NCBI RefSeq assembly: GCF_933775445.1
Contig: NC_065878.1
Coordinates: 21,588,395 to 21,652,394 of the forward strand
Source: Argentina anserina
Lineage: Eukaryota > Streptophyta > Magnoliopsida > Rosales > Rosaceae
Direction: 5' to 3'
DNA: 64,000 nucleotides
Below are positions 11,209-21,601 of the stretch, one piece after another; position 1 is the first letter of the stretch, and the number at the start of each line of letters is the position of its first letter. Both the position numbers and the translations under genes were made by a program. The notes beneath the pieces are model-generated. The model was not told the DNA's origin. It made no database searches and was given only the letters and a program-made list of their open reading frames with translations.

Positions 11209-12243
11209 CTATGTAGCACGGACACGACACCAGAATCACGTATTGCGTGTCCGACACGGACACGCCGTTATACGCTCGGACACATAAATTGATATCCGGA
11301 CACGGCTTGGATACGCGAATTGGGTTCGGTGTTCTTGACATCAAGATGCTGCTACCACACCGAAGCTTCTCTAAGTTGTCTACTGCATTCCAAGCTCACC
11401 TTAGAGTCTCCATTTGGCTACCAAATCATCCATAAGACAAGAATGGCTCGCCAGCCCTATGGTTTCATGCCCAAAATCGAAACAGAGAAGGAAGACAAGG
11501 AAGATTAGGACTCGATTTGAAAGAATTAAAAGAAATTGAATTGGAAAAGGAGGAAACGACTGGGTTTACCAAATAGAGACCAAGGAGCTCGCTGGAGCTG
11601 GAGAATTCACCAGAGATTCCAAGCTTTTCCATCGGCCTCTAATCCCAGGTTGTGGAATTTGAGCTCTGATGGCTATTTTGAGACCATAGTTTTGAAGTGA
11701 ATGAAGAGGTGATTCTGATGACAGTGATGCATGCTCGAGTCTCGCCGGATCGACGACGGCGCTGCACGGTGAAAGATAAGGTGTAGTGCGGTGCTCGGTG
11801 GAGAAGAAGAAGAAATATGTGAGTTGTCGAGCAGAGAAGAAAATGAAGGGATGTGAACTAATGGATTTTTAGTACAAGAAGTGCGCTAAAGAAATGAGCT
11901 CAGATTTTGGGTGAAGGAAAAGAATGGGTTGGAATTTCTCAAACCTTGACCCAATAGGCCAAAATCTTCTATTTTAAAGTTTTATTCGACGAGAGAGATT
12001 TAATATTGTCGGTGGTTCCAATTAAGTCGTGTGACACAAATTTAAGTAACATCTTTTTAAAACACAAGGGTGTTAGAAAGTGTCATCCAATGGTATTTTC
12101 TATATAATATATGTATAAATTTATATTTAAAATAATATTTAATTGACGTGTCTACTATATATCCGTGTCCAAAATTTTTTAATATGTCATGTCAACGTAT
12201 CGAATTGTGTTCAATACAAACTCGTGTCCATGGTGCTACTTAG
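11209..12243. mobile_element. Non-autonomous hAT-like element with gene-derived interior (Pack-type)
   Basis: The ends are CTATGTAGCAC and, on the other strand, CTAAGTAGCAC, matching the element at 9242. Both have GGACACG subterminal motifs. The flanks CTAATATG (11201-11208) and CTTATATG (12244-12251) fit an 8-bp target duplication with one change. Unlike its relative, the 1035-bp element has a GC-richer centre (11330-11960) that looks, on the minus strand, like a TC-rich 5' leader followed by a start codon. That is the pattern expected when a transposon picks up the beginning of a host gene. Confidence 0.65.
11465..11632 (-). pseudogene. Captured gene start (putative 5' leader plus first exon) inside hAT-like element
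   Basis: The minus strand has a pyrimidine-rich leader (11640-11840), then an ATG at 11632 opening 55 codons that begin MEKLGISGEFSSSSELLGLY. A GGTAAAC candidate splice donor occurs after about 21 codons, so the true exon may be shorter than the frame. I do not recognise the parent gene. The call as a captured fragment rests on composition and on position inside the TIR element, so it is inference. Confidence 0.35.
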
Positions 12244-12251
12244 CTTATATG

Positions 12252-13406
12252 TTTTACTCGTAGGCATAACTTGGCAATTGGCATGCAGATGCTGTTAGGG
12301 GTGGTATCTAGAGACAAAAATAATTTGACCTCAATGTAACGCAAGTCAAAGACTTGAAAATGCCTCTTCACACGTAGGAAGACTCCCCCTCTTATCTTCC
12401 TTTGTTCTATCAAGTTTCTTAGAGCGAATCACAACATCTCACTCTAATTAACTTAGTATTAAGCACATCAGCACAAATTTCACGAGACTCTATCTAACGA
12501 TTTGATCAATTTACACCGTTTACAATTAAATTAAACTAGGTCGATGCTAGATATGATCAATGGAAATCTATCAAAAACATGGAAATCTAGACGACGAGTA
12601 AAGTTATCGATAATTTTGGAATGAAATTCCCTCCTTAAATTCGGCCTGACCATAATATATGGATGAAGACGTTAATATTCCCCCCCCCCAACCCACCCAA
12701 AAGAGGCCCCAAAGACGCGTTCTGAAAAACCTATCACGTTGATTTCTGCGACATATGCATGTGGAAGAAGATAATATCATTCATATTATAATAACCTATC
12801 ACATTCACGTTGATTTCGGCATACAGTTGAGATGCACCAGCCCAATTAACCGGCTCCACTGACGTGACCACCGCTCACGGTGAGTCTCCACCCAACTCCT
12901 CTCTGATTCTCTGTCTCCTCCGCACAGTCCACCCTTTAACCCTTTCACACCCTCCAAATGTTTTTCTGATACTAAAATCATAGATTAGTAGTCAGATAAA
13001 CAAAACAAATTGGTACTTGGCATCACCATCATCAAACATCAATTAATCTTTGTTATGTGCCAATCACTTCAAAAGTTCAATTGAGATTTTGTGCCTACGT
13101 GCAAATCTTTCATAAGCCAAATTAGTCCGTCAATCAAGGGATACTAAGGAAACAAAAAAGGCTTATAGACGTGTATATATATATATATATATGCATGAAG
13201 CAGATCCGCACACTTGCATAGTTTCCGAGTAACAGAATTAAGAGTATATTACCACACAACTAGAACTGGTCACATATATTCTACATCTCATATATATAAA
13301 CACCGACTGAGGTATACATATACTGCGCCACTGCGGATCAAAACCATACACATATATAGTTCTAACTCACAAGAACAAAGTCAACTACGTACACGGTCTG
13401 CATATT
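12252..13406. other. Spacer, no gene seen
   Basis: AT-rich DNA with a short C-run (about 12680-12690) and a (TA)n run near 13172-13192. The last 200 bp should be the 3' UTR of PMEI gene 3. Confidence 0.5.
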
Positions 13407-13988
13407 TCAATACTGGGAAGCAAAGTGGTTGCAAAGAGCCAAAGCATTACTAGTAACCTTGGCAACATTAAGCACCTGAGCTCTGATGGAGGACTTGATC
13501 TTGCCATCCATGGCCTTGCTGGAGAACCCATCAAGACAAGTGTTGTCGTCAGTCAAGGCAGCGCTGACCCAAGTCTCGACATTGCTCATGTGCCATATGA
13601 AATCCTGGCCCTTGGATGACTTCCCCATCTTCTTAAGCTCGTCCACAGACTTGCTCAACCGGTCGACGCTATCACCCATTTCCTCAAGGCAGACGTCGAT
13701 GGCTTGGTACTCCTTGTGGGTCAAGCCCTTGAACTTGGTTAGCTTGGTGACGAATGACTTGGCGTACTGGGCTCTGGTGAGGCTGACGGAGAGGGCGGTC
13801 TGGGCTAGCTGGCGAGGGTTTTGCTGGATCGCCGTGGAGAATGAAGAGAGGGACTGAACGCAGAGGTCTGGGTACGTGGTGGCGCTGCATGAAGTTTTGA
13901 TGAAGTTGGAGGCAGTGGTGGTGTAGGCAGAGTTGGCAGTAACGGTGAAGAGAGCAAGAAGTAGAAAGAGGATAGAGGATCTAGCCAT
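13407..13988 (-). CDS. PMEI-domain protein (pectin methylesterase / invertase inhibitor) 3
   Basis: 193-aa intronless secreted inhibitor. The signal peptide is about residues 1-20 (MARSSILFLLLALFTVTANS). The domain opens KTSCSATTYPDLCVQSL, almost the same words as PMEI gene 1. The second Cys pair is in AIDVCLEEMGDSVDRL and DDNTCLDGF. The signature WVSAALTDDNTC and the terminal VTSNALALCNHF are present. The codons are GC-richer than the surrounding DNA, as expected for a maintained coding sequence. The target enzyme cannot be chosen from sequence alone; the family inhibits pectin methylesterase or vacuolar/cell-wall invertase by forming a 1:1 complex. Confidence 0.94.
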   Translation of the reverse strand: MARSSILFLLLALFTVTANSAYTTTASNFIKTSCSATTYPDLCVQSLSSFSTAIQQNPRQLAQTALSVSLTRAQYAKSFVTKLTKFKGLTHKEYQAIDVCLEEMGDSVDRLSKSVDELKKMGKSSKGQDFIWHMSNVETWVSAALTDDNTCLDGFSSKAMDGKIKSSIRAQVLNVAKVTSNALALCNHFASQY

Positions 13989-14077
13989 TATGAGACTGAG
14001 TTGAGTAGAGATGAGAGAGCAACTTCAGTAGAAATTAAGTTGAGGCTTGATGATGAGGACGAGAAGGGTGTGGTATA

Positions 14078-14083
14078 TTTATA
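14078..14083 (-). promoter_or_regulatory. TATA box of PMEI gene 3
   Basis: The minus strand reads CTCTATAAATATACC, about 90 bp upstream of the ATG at 13988. Confidence 0.6.
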
Positions 14084-14089
14084 GAGGGA

Positions 14090-15109
14090 GATGAGAATGG
14101 TGGGCATCCGTACATTTGCAAACCGTGTACGAGTAGCTGTATCACCCAATTGGGTTCTTTCTCGCTTATTTTAATTTTATGTTCAAGTGTGGTTAGGTTA
14201 GATTAAGGCTGGTCAAATAATGGGTTAAGATCTAAAGATCTAAATTTTCCTTGATCGAAGAATATTAATTTACTATATGCTTGGAGTGTTAAATCATTGT
14301 GTGCCATTTTGGAAAAGGGCAAGCATAGGTGGGTGGTGCACCACCAAAGCTACAAGAGAAATGTGAACAAATAGCGAAATACGTATATAAAATTAAATGC
14401 AGTGAAATCTTTGTCAAGTTCATATGAAAATTTAGGCAGATCAGCAAATGACACTTTTAGTTTTAGTAAATTTCTTAATAATGCGGCCGACTTGACTTGA
14501 ATATTTGTATGAAATTATGAATAAGCTGAATGGCAGGTGCCAATAAATTATTATATCAGTCATGTGGGATCGTCATACTAGAAGGCTCTGGAGGACATCA
14601 AGTTTCAAGAAGAAGTTAAAGACAGGTTGCGCTACACTAGCCTCCATACACAGATCGCGGATTGCGGAAATAGAGTATTAGATTACATTTGAGGATTTCT
14701 TTAAGAATAAGCTTCCAAAGTCACACTGTCTGTGACACAATGGTGGGCTAATGACTAATCTATAATCACTGCGCTTAGTGCTAACTTAACTAGAATTCTA
14801 GAAGACACATGTGAGCCTGTATGACTATGACCAATTGCAAATCTTTAGATGAATAATTTTCCCGATCCTAGCTACTCGTGATCTGGAAAAAAAAATCAGC
14901 AACCATCATTATTGGCATCATATCTAGTAGCCAATTTAACAAGCATATGTTGTCATTATTTCACTACTACTTACATATGTTTTCATTTTACGTTACTTTA
15001 TCTCAAACCATATTTGTGCTACTTATCATTAACAAGCAATTTTGGAAAATCATATATCGAGAGGCTCAAGCTACTTACTACGTACGTTCAACTGCATAAT
15101 CAAGACACG
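14090..15109. other. Spacer, no gene seen
   Basis: AT-rich upstream region of PMEI gene 3; nothing recognisable. Confidence 0.5.
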
Positions 15110-15322
15110 TTTTATTAACTGTCTTGGTTAAAAAAACTGCTATGTCGATGTATTTTTGTTATTTTGTCTGGGTCTTTTCTGTTTTGTTTTCCTTGTTGGA
15201 GTCATTACATTTGTGAAAACCGGTGAACTAGCTATGTTGTCTGATGTTCTCGTAAGATTGTTTTGAGTTAGAAAATTACTGTACTCTTCCTTTATGAATG
15301 AATGCTATTAAAAAAAATTACC
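15110..15322 (+). mobile_element. Probable 3' tail of a LINE-type retroposon
   Basis: T-rich tail with TGTCTGGGTCTTTTCTGTTT, then a CTTTATGAATGAATG motif and a short A-run, the usual look of plant L1-like 3' ends. No reverse-transcriptase coding and no clear target duplication were found, so this is a tentative call. Confidence 0.35.
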
Positions 15323-15964
15323 TCTTCTCACCTCACACACTGGTAGCTCCGGAGAAAGTAATGTGAAGTGAAAGAAGAACAAGTGTAGATAAGGCACAAA
15401 ATGGTGTAGACAAAGCTGATTAGCTGAAGCGATAAGCAACTATAAGATATTCAAGTGGGAAACAAACAACGAAACATTGTAACGTGGAACATATAATTAG
15501 AGCTTTAGAGGCGGAGGCCGTACAATGATATGTGAAAGGAACATGAGCTAAACCACCAAATGCTTTTGTATCATTGTCTTCCATTGATTAAGAAACCACC
15601 GGCCTAGCCTCTTCGCCAGTCCCCACTCCTTCTTTGCCGACATCCAGTTTTCTTGGGTTATCAAATATCAACAGAACATACATAACTAGGGTTTATTGCT
15701 GCTGCACAGATAACCCTTCACTTCTTAAAGGACCTACATAATACGAGCTAAACACTGAAAAATGGACATGCGAATAAGATGCATTATCAGAAAAGCTGGT
15801 ATATGCATGATTGTGTAATTAGCTAGGGTTTTAGGGTTACATGAGTTATAGAACTATATACTATATATTAGAAGAGCCCAGTAATAAGGCATTTATTACA
15901 TGGGAAATTCAAAAGAAGTAAAATTTCAGAGCTCTGCTAGCTACAGAGTCCATCCTTCAAGCTA
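15323..15964. other. Spacer including 3' UTR of the LRR gene, no gene seen
   Basis: No open frame of interest. The part nearest 15964 should be the LRR gene's 3' UTR. Confidence 0.45.
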
Positions 15965-16564
15965 TTACATATACTGGCATTGAGGGTAATCGCCTCTAAA
16001 TACTGGTGTGGGCCGAAAATCATAACATAGATCTCTGTTGTCGTTAAAAGCTGCAATTCGGAGATTCTTAAGGGTTCCAATTTCTGAAGGAATTTTCCCA
16101 GTTAATTGGTTGAAATCGAGACCGAGGGTCGTAAGCTTTTGCAAGTTACCCAATGATGGAGGAATGTTTCCTGATAATGCATTCCCTCTTATATTGAGAG
16201 TCGTGAGTTCCCTCAAGTTACCAAGCTCAAATGGAATTGTGCCTGAGAATTCATTATAATCAAGAATCATCTGCTCGAGAGCTGAAAGCGATCCAAGTTC
16301 AGGTATCAGATTTCCAGAAAGTTGACTGGGACTTAACGTCATTCTAATTACCCTATTCTCGTCATTGCAGGTGATGTGATCCCAATTGCATGGGTTGGGT
16401 TGGCTGTCATCCCAAGTCATGAGCACGTTTAGCGGATCAGTTAAGCTGTACTTAAACGCAATCAAAACTGCCGCATCTGAGAGAGGGTGCGCTCCAGGAA
16501 TGAGACTTGTGCTTAGAGTTAGAGCCAGTAGTAGTGTCCAACATACGGCCATCGTTATTGACAT
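15965..16564 (-). CDS. Small secreted leucine-rich-repeat protein, SERK/BAK1-ectodomain-like
   Basis: 199 aa. The signal peptide is about residues 1-28, followed by an LRRNT_2 cap (ALSDAAVLIAFKYSLTD type with the WD..PNPCNWDHITC cysteine pair). About four plant-type LRRs follow (LSGNLIPELGSLSALEQM, FSGTIPFELGNLRELTTL, LSGNIPPSLGNLQKLTTL, LTGKIPSEIGTLKNLRIA). There is a short Cys-containing C-terminal tail and neither a transmembrane segment nor a kinase domain, so the product should be apoplastic. The family resembles the LRR1/LRR extracellular proteins and the SERK ectodomain, which take part in receptor-complex signalling. Known members are a little longer (about 215 aa) and usually have introns. 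This copy has a shortened C-terminal cap and one exon, so it may be a diverged retrocopy. Its frame is fully open, which argues for function. Confidence 0.8.
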   Translation of the reverse strand: MSITMAVCWTLLLALTLSTSLIPGAHPLSDAAVLIAFKYSLTDPLNVLMTWDDSQPNPCNWDHITCNDENRVIRMTLSPSQLSGNLIPELGSLSALEQMILDYNEFSGTIPFELGNLRELTTLNIRGNALSGNIPPSLGNLQKLTTLGLDFNQLTGKIPSEIGTLKNLRIAAFNDNRDLCYDFRPTPVFRGDYPQCQYM

Positions 16565-16690
16565 AGTTTCGATGCTCTTAGCTAATTAAGGACTCTGAAA
16601 TGCATAGAAACCAGTCATGAGCACGCACTTAATTTATATGTGTATGTTGCCATACGAAAATTCGCCTATCAAAATCATATATACACACAT

Positions 16691-17736
16691 TTTTAAAGGC
16701 ATTGTTGCTTTTGTAATTTTATTTCTTTTCTAGTGAGGTGTGTTACCCATTTACTTTTAAAATTTGAAAAATACTAACATCTAAGGAAATATGACATGGA
16801 AGTAGCTAAAAAATAAGGTGGCTTTGGAATATTAATAAGGAAAATACACTTCCATCGATAGGGTAGCCATATGCATGGTTGCCTCATGCTCAGTTGACTC
16901 TGACTTATTTCACAATCTCCCTTATATATAGTAGGCCTCAGCATTTCTGTCTCAGTCTTTTCAAGAATCCGAATTCTCATGCCTCATTCATGTTTGTAAC
17001 AAACCCTCGAACACATTTTGCTTAAACACACTTACATATTATGTCTGCAACATCATCACAAACAAAAAACTGACCAGGAGACGGTGCCTCTCGATCATGT
17101 TCATCCCAACTTCTCCCTCAAAAATGGCCTTCCAATTGTTTCAAGATCATGCTTTCAGTCAGAATACAAAGAGGAGTAGCTCTTCGTCTGGTCTGGTGGC
17201 TACCAATATCCACATAAACAGAGGAAATACTATTCCTCTTTGTATTAGGTATTTGTCAATAAGTAGGATCCACGTTTGATTTTCCTGATAGAATTAGGGA
17301 ACTATGCAGAAGCATCTCCATATAAAGCCAGCTACGCACCCACGCAAAACAAAAAATCAAAATACTACGCAGTACGCACTATTCTAATCGCTATTACGGT
17401 AAAGAGCACAGAGCGTGTCTGCTACTACGAGACCTTAGGCCTCGAACCCAACTGCTCAGAAGAACAAATTAAGGCTGCTCACAGAAAGCTAATCCTTACG
17501 TACCACTGGGACAAATGCAGATCATCCCAATGCGGACTGTCACAAGAAGAAGCCACCGCGACATTTTTAGAAATCCGACCGGCATACGAAACCCTAATTG
17601 ATCCCGAACGACGAGAAACCTTCGACGCTTACCGCCAGACCTACGCTGTTCCTGAAGTTTTCAAGCCCGACCTCGAATTCCCTTTTGACAATGTTCACTT
17701 TGACGACTACTCTAGCTCCGTCTGCGGCTTTTATGA
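16691..17736 (+). repeat. Segmental duplication copy A (truncated)
   Basis: Promoter, leader and first 113 codons of the J-like gene, collinear with copy C from 45686. It starts at TTTAAAGGCATTGTTGC and breaks off after GGCTTTTATGA, where copies B and C continue GGTCTACTC. In copy A it was joined directly to the start of copy B before the MITE inserted at the joint. Confidence 0.85.
17396..17736 (+). pseudogene. J-like (DnaJ-type) gene, truncated copy A, start codon lost
   Basis: Corresponds to the first 113 residues of copies B and C: the J-like domain including YYETLGLEPNC and a HWD tripeptide at 17504-17512. The position of the ATG used in B and C is ACG here (17396-17398). The frame remains open from an upstream ATG at 17276 and runs into the MITE up to 17812, but that would give a 178-residue hybrid without the rest of the protein. 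The zinc finger and the charged region are missing because the duplication ends here. It is a dead partial copy or, at best, a source of a truncated transcript. Confidence 0.85.
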
Positions 17737-18174
17737 AAATATAACGGAAAATTCTAGTATACATCAATGTATGTTATACATCCCACATCCAACGGTCGAT
17801 ATTGTTTTGTGAGTGGGGTCAGAAAAATAATATCCGCTGTCAACTGTTGATAGGAGCACTTTGTGCGACGTTCTTAACATGTTTTTACCTCAATTTGTAC
17901 TTTGCTTAGCCTTTATTATTGTACTATTGAGTCATTGAGTCGTAGTAAGAGTCTTGGGTGGTATTGTATGCATTTTTGTGCTTACATGAATTAAAAACAC
18001 ATAATTAGTCTAGAGTCCTAGTTTGACTAGGAATTCTTGTTAGGTTTCGAAACTAATTATTTCTTACTTATGATTTTATTTTCTTATTTTCAGATTGGAT
18101 TAAAGAGATAATTAAAGAAAAAGAGATGGAGGCAAGTCATGTAACAATTAAATAGAAGATGATCATTAAAAGCA

Positions 18175-18298
18175 TAAAACATGACATGATTTAGGGAATA
18201 AAACATGTCATGATTTAGGAAATAAAACATACCATGATTTAGGGAATACAACATGCCATGATTTAGGGAATAAAACATGTCATGATTTAAGAGATTAA
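18175..18298. repeat. 24-bp tandem repeat, about five copies
   Basis: The unit is close to AATAAAACATGTCATGATTT plus AGGG, inside the solo LTR. Each unit contains the palindrome-like ACATGTCATG. Copies differ by one to three bases. Confidence 0.85.
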
Positions 18299-19763
18299 AG
18301 CATGACATTATAATAGGAAGAAAGATGCAAGTTCAAACCAAGCCTACATTCCCTCTTTTCTCTATATATACATGGCTTCACCTCTCAAATAAGATCACTT
18401 CTCCTTTGCATACAAGAGCCAAACCTTTGCCAAAATACTACCTCAAACATCATTCACCAAAACAGCAAGCCATTATCTCTCATATACAAATTCCATCTCC
18501 ACCGAAATCACCATTGAAGACACACCTCCAAGGTTCATACAACGTGTGATTCTCGCAACTCATCTCCACGGGTTTGGTCGTTTTTTATTTTTTACAATAC
18601 TTTGTCTATGAAGATTGTAGCATGATGTTTGTGTGGAATTATTATTTTGTATTACGAATTGAAATTTTCAGATTATTTTATTGGATTTTTGGATCTTTGC
18701 CGAATTGATGGTTCCTATAATTAATGAGTTTGTATTTCTATTGTTGTGTTCTAATCATCTTTTAGATAATTTTCAGATATGTGCATATGAATTTAGTGCT
18801 TGGATGCAGTCTCTAAGATTGTGTTTGAGTGCTAGATTCATCAACCATATTGTAATAACCCCATTTTTCGGAACAATTTATTGGGTTGATTTAAATTTAT
18901 AAAGTTTGTTAAATTCATTAAACGACATTTCGTTGCTTGCGACGTTGTAAATCGAAAACGGAAACTTTATCGGAACTTTGTTTTAGAAAAACGTTACGTT
19001 TTTGCGACGTGAGAATCAACTTTTACTCCGTCGCTCGTTTGTGAAAACTTCATTCACGAAAATTGTAGAGCTCATCGATACGAGTTCGTGGACGCATCAC
19101 ACATTCAAATCAGACGTCGGACGTGAAAGTTATTAACGTCGGAAGTTAGTTTCCGATTTTGAAAACGAGTATAAAAAGAAAATTTTGGAGATTAGGGTTT
19201 CCATTTTCAGAAACCCTTTCTCTCTCCTCACCCCGCCTCCCCCACCTCTCTCTCTCCCCGATCGCTCTCTCTCCCCGACCCTTACCTCCCACGCTGGCGA
19301 TCTCCCTCCACTGGCCTCTGTGCTCGACACCGCCGGTGTTATTGAGACCGCACGGCCACGACGCATTGACCGATGGTGACGGCGACGCACCCCAAGCGGA
19401 GATCGAGAAGCGCCGACGGAGCTCGACCTTGGGTTCGCCAATTCCGACGTTGCCGGCATCGCAGGAGCTCGGAGCCACCATAAAGAGCTCTCCCTCCTCC
19501 TCCTCCTCGACGCGAATCGACCCACGGTGAGACTCAATTCGAGCGGCGACACGAGCGATCTCCTCCTCTCGAATCCGAGACCTTGCGACGGCGAGTGCAG
19601 CGGTCTTCGGTCGTTCTAGGGCGCCATATAGGTAAGGTTGCGTTCAATTCGATGATTGTGATGTTTGTGGATGATTTTTGAGATTGTTTGAGGAAGATTT
19701 GGGGAGGATCGGAGGAGGAGGTGGAGTGGTGGACACCGCCGCCTAGGCGGCGCGTGTGGGTGA

Positions 19764-19940
19764 GACATATGGCTAGAGACTGTACCCCACCCCCTCAGGA
19801 TAGACAGGAACGTCAGCTGAGACAGTTACCAGCGGGCCAAGCTAGGGTGTTTGCAGTGGGACTGCGAGACACAAGAGTGGAAGATACCTTATCTATTTTT
19901 GACTACCTTGCTAGAGTATTGTTTGATACGGGAGCATCAC
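19764..19940 (+). other. Internal gag-protease fragment embedded in the 5' LTR
   Basis: 177 bp collinear with 22549-22725, differing at only about six positions. It covers the end of the second CCHC knuckle (HMARDC) to the protease active-site region (FDTGAS). The sequence on both sides is ordinary LTR that matches LTR2 up to 26750 and again from 27103. Confidence 0.92.
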
Positions 19941-20504
19941 GATTGAATAGTATGCATACGTACAGAAATACGTAAACAATATGTACTCGTACAGAAATAC
20001 GTGATTGATATGTATTTTTACATTAATACATGAATAGTAAATATGTGAATAGTATTTTCGTAAAACTAGAAATTGTTGAGAAGTAAAATATTATTACTGT
20101 TTCGGCATTTAAGGTTTACGTAACGATTCTAAATTCATTTCTTATCTTTTCAAGATGATCGATAATTCAAGTAAAGGAATTACCTTCGGAATCGTGGAAT
20201 TACGCTCGAGATTAGAAGGTGAGTAAAATCTCACATTTACGAATCTACCCTTGTGGAGATTTAAGATTATGCTGAATTTTAAAGGATGAAATATGACAAG
20301 TATATGATAGACTGCAATGTGTATTTGTATAAATGGTAAATATGTACATATATATAGTTTGCTATATTATTTACTGTCATGATTTCATTGCGAATAAGTT
20401 ATTTTGGGGACGAGATTTATGTATTGAGTATGTTGATTCGATTTGTACAATATAATGCGATGATTATTGTATGTGGTTTAACATTGAGTTGGTTAAAACC
20501 TTTC

Positions 20505-20605
20505 TGTCTTCGGACGTGTTATTGTCTTTGGACGTGTTGTTGTCTTCGGACGTGTTTTTGTCTTCGGACGTGTTTATGTCTTCAGACCAGTCTTCGGACG
20601 TGTTG
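20505..20605 (+). repeat. 18-bp LTR minisatellite (GTCTTCGGACGTGTTTTT)
   Basis: About five to six imperfect units. The same array at 27671-27770 in LTR2 has a different order and number of variants, so it is unstable between the two LTRs of one element. Confidence 0.85.
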
Positions 20606-21320
20606 GCATGTCGGAACCTAGCCTTTGGCCGGGCGAAAGTTACAATACAGTTAGAGCTCTAGTTTGTCAGCCGGGGTACTGCATAAGAGGTAACAGATGG
20701 GTTATCGGCTTATGAGTACCCATATTATTTTTGATATTGGGTAACGGGAGGTTGTCCGATGTCGGCGGCGTACTACACGAGAGGTAACAGAGGTGTACCA
20801 GCACTCATGAGTACCCGTATTATAAATGCATTTAGGTAAACATAGGGGTTGACTAATTTCTCATGAGCATATACATTTTCGTTTTATTAGACAACCAGAT
20901 GGGCCGTCTAATGACTCATGAGTGCATTTATGATTGATGTTTTGTGGAGTTTCGTATATATTGTTATGCGAGTTATATTGTTGTTTTACTCATACGAGCT
21001 GCAAAGCTTACCGGGTTTGTGTTTACCATCCCGGTGCACCTATTCGATGGTGTAGGAGATAATTCCGCAGGTGTGGATTAGCGGAAATTGACGAACCACT
21101 CTGAGGACTCGAAGTTGTTTATTTCCACCTTGTGGTGAGGATTTTGTGTGGATTTTTGTGAGGATTTTGTGAGGATTTATACATTTCCATTTGTTATAAT
21201 GTCGAATTATAAATGATCTGATGTGACATTAAAATGATTTCGATTTATTGAGATTGTTTTAGAGGTTTTCATGACTTCGAAATTTGAGTTTCATACTCGA
21301 AACTTTGGGGTCGTGACAGT

Positions 21321-21333
21321 TGGTATCAGAGCC
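21321..21333 (+). other. Primer-binding site (initiator tRNA-Met)
   Basis: TGGTATCAGAGCC, 2 bp after the end of LTR1, is the canonical PBS complementary to the 3' end of tRNA-iMet. Confidence 0.93.
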
Positions 21334-21601
21334 TAAGTGCGTATTTGGCGATTATCAATATCATCCAGGAGCGATGACCCGACTGCAGCGGGCCCCCATC
21401 ACATGTTCTTTGTATTGATATGTCGCCGGGTACGCGAGACTGTAGGAGCCATGCCTTAAGGTTTGGTCCTCTAGGGAATATTGTGACGATACTTCGATGA
21501 TTCACCTTCTTCTGAAATTTCATGATTAATATATGTTGGATCTATTTTGTCAGATTCGAGACTTCACATGTATTGACTAAGTGTTTAATTGTTTGAAGGT
21601 G

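Larger units (their letters stand above)
18851..21318 (+). repeat. 5' LTR of the Tekay-like element, recombinant
   Basis: 2468 bp. It is collinear with LTR2 except in three places. First, 177 bp (19764-19940) come from the element's own gag-protease region and replace about 350 bp of LTR. Second, a segment of about 50 bp near the 3' end is missing. Third, the 18-bp minisatellite at 20505-20605 has a different copy number. Confidence 0.92.

Noticed and set aside
18090..18308. Repetitive peptide frame (NHGM.YSL units)
   Set aside because: A by-product of the 24-bp tandem repeat being a multiple of three; not a gene.
19159..19552. GC-rich open frames of 111-139 codons in LTR1 (and 26154-26527 in LTR2)
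   Set aside because: They lie in the TC-rich leader part of the LTR, are open in several frames on both strands, and show no conservation as protein between the two LTRs.
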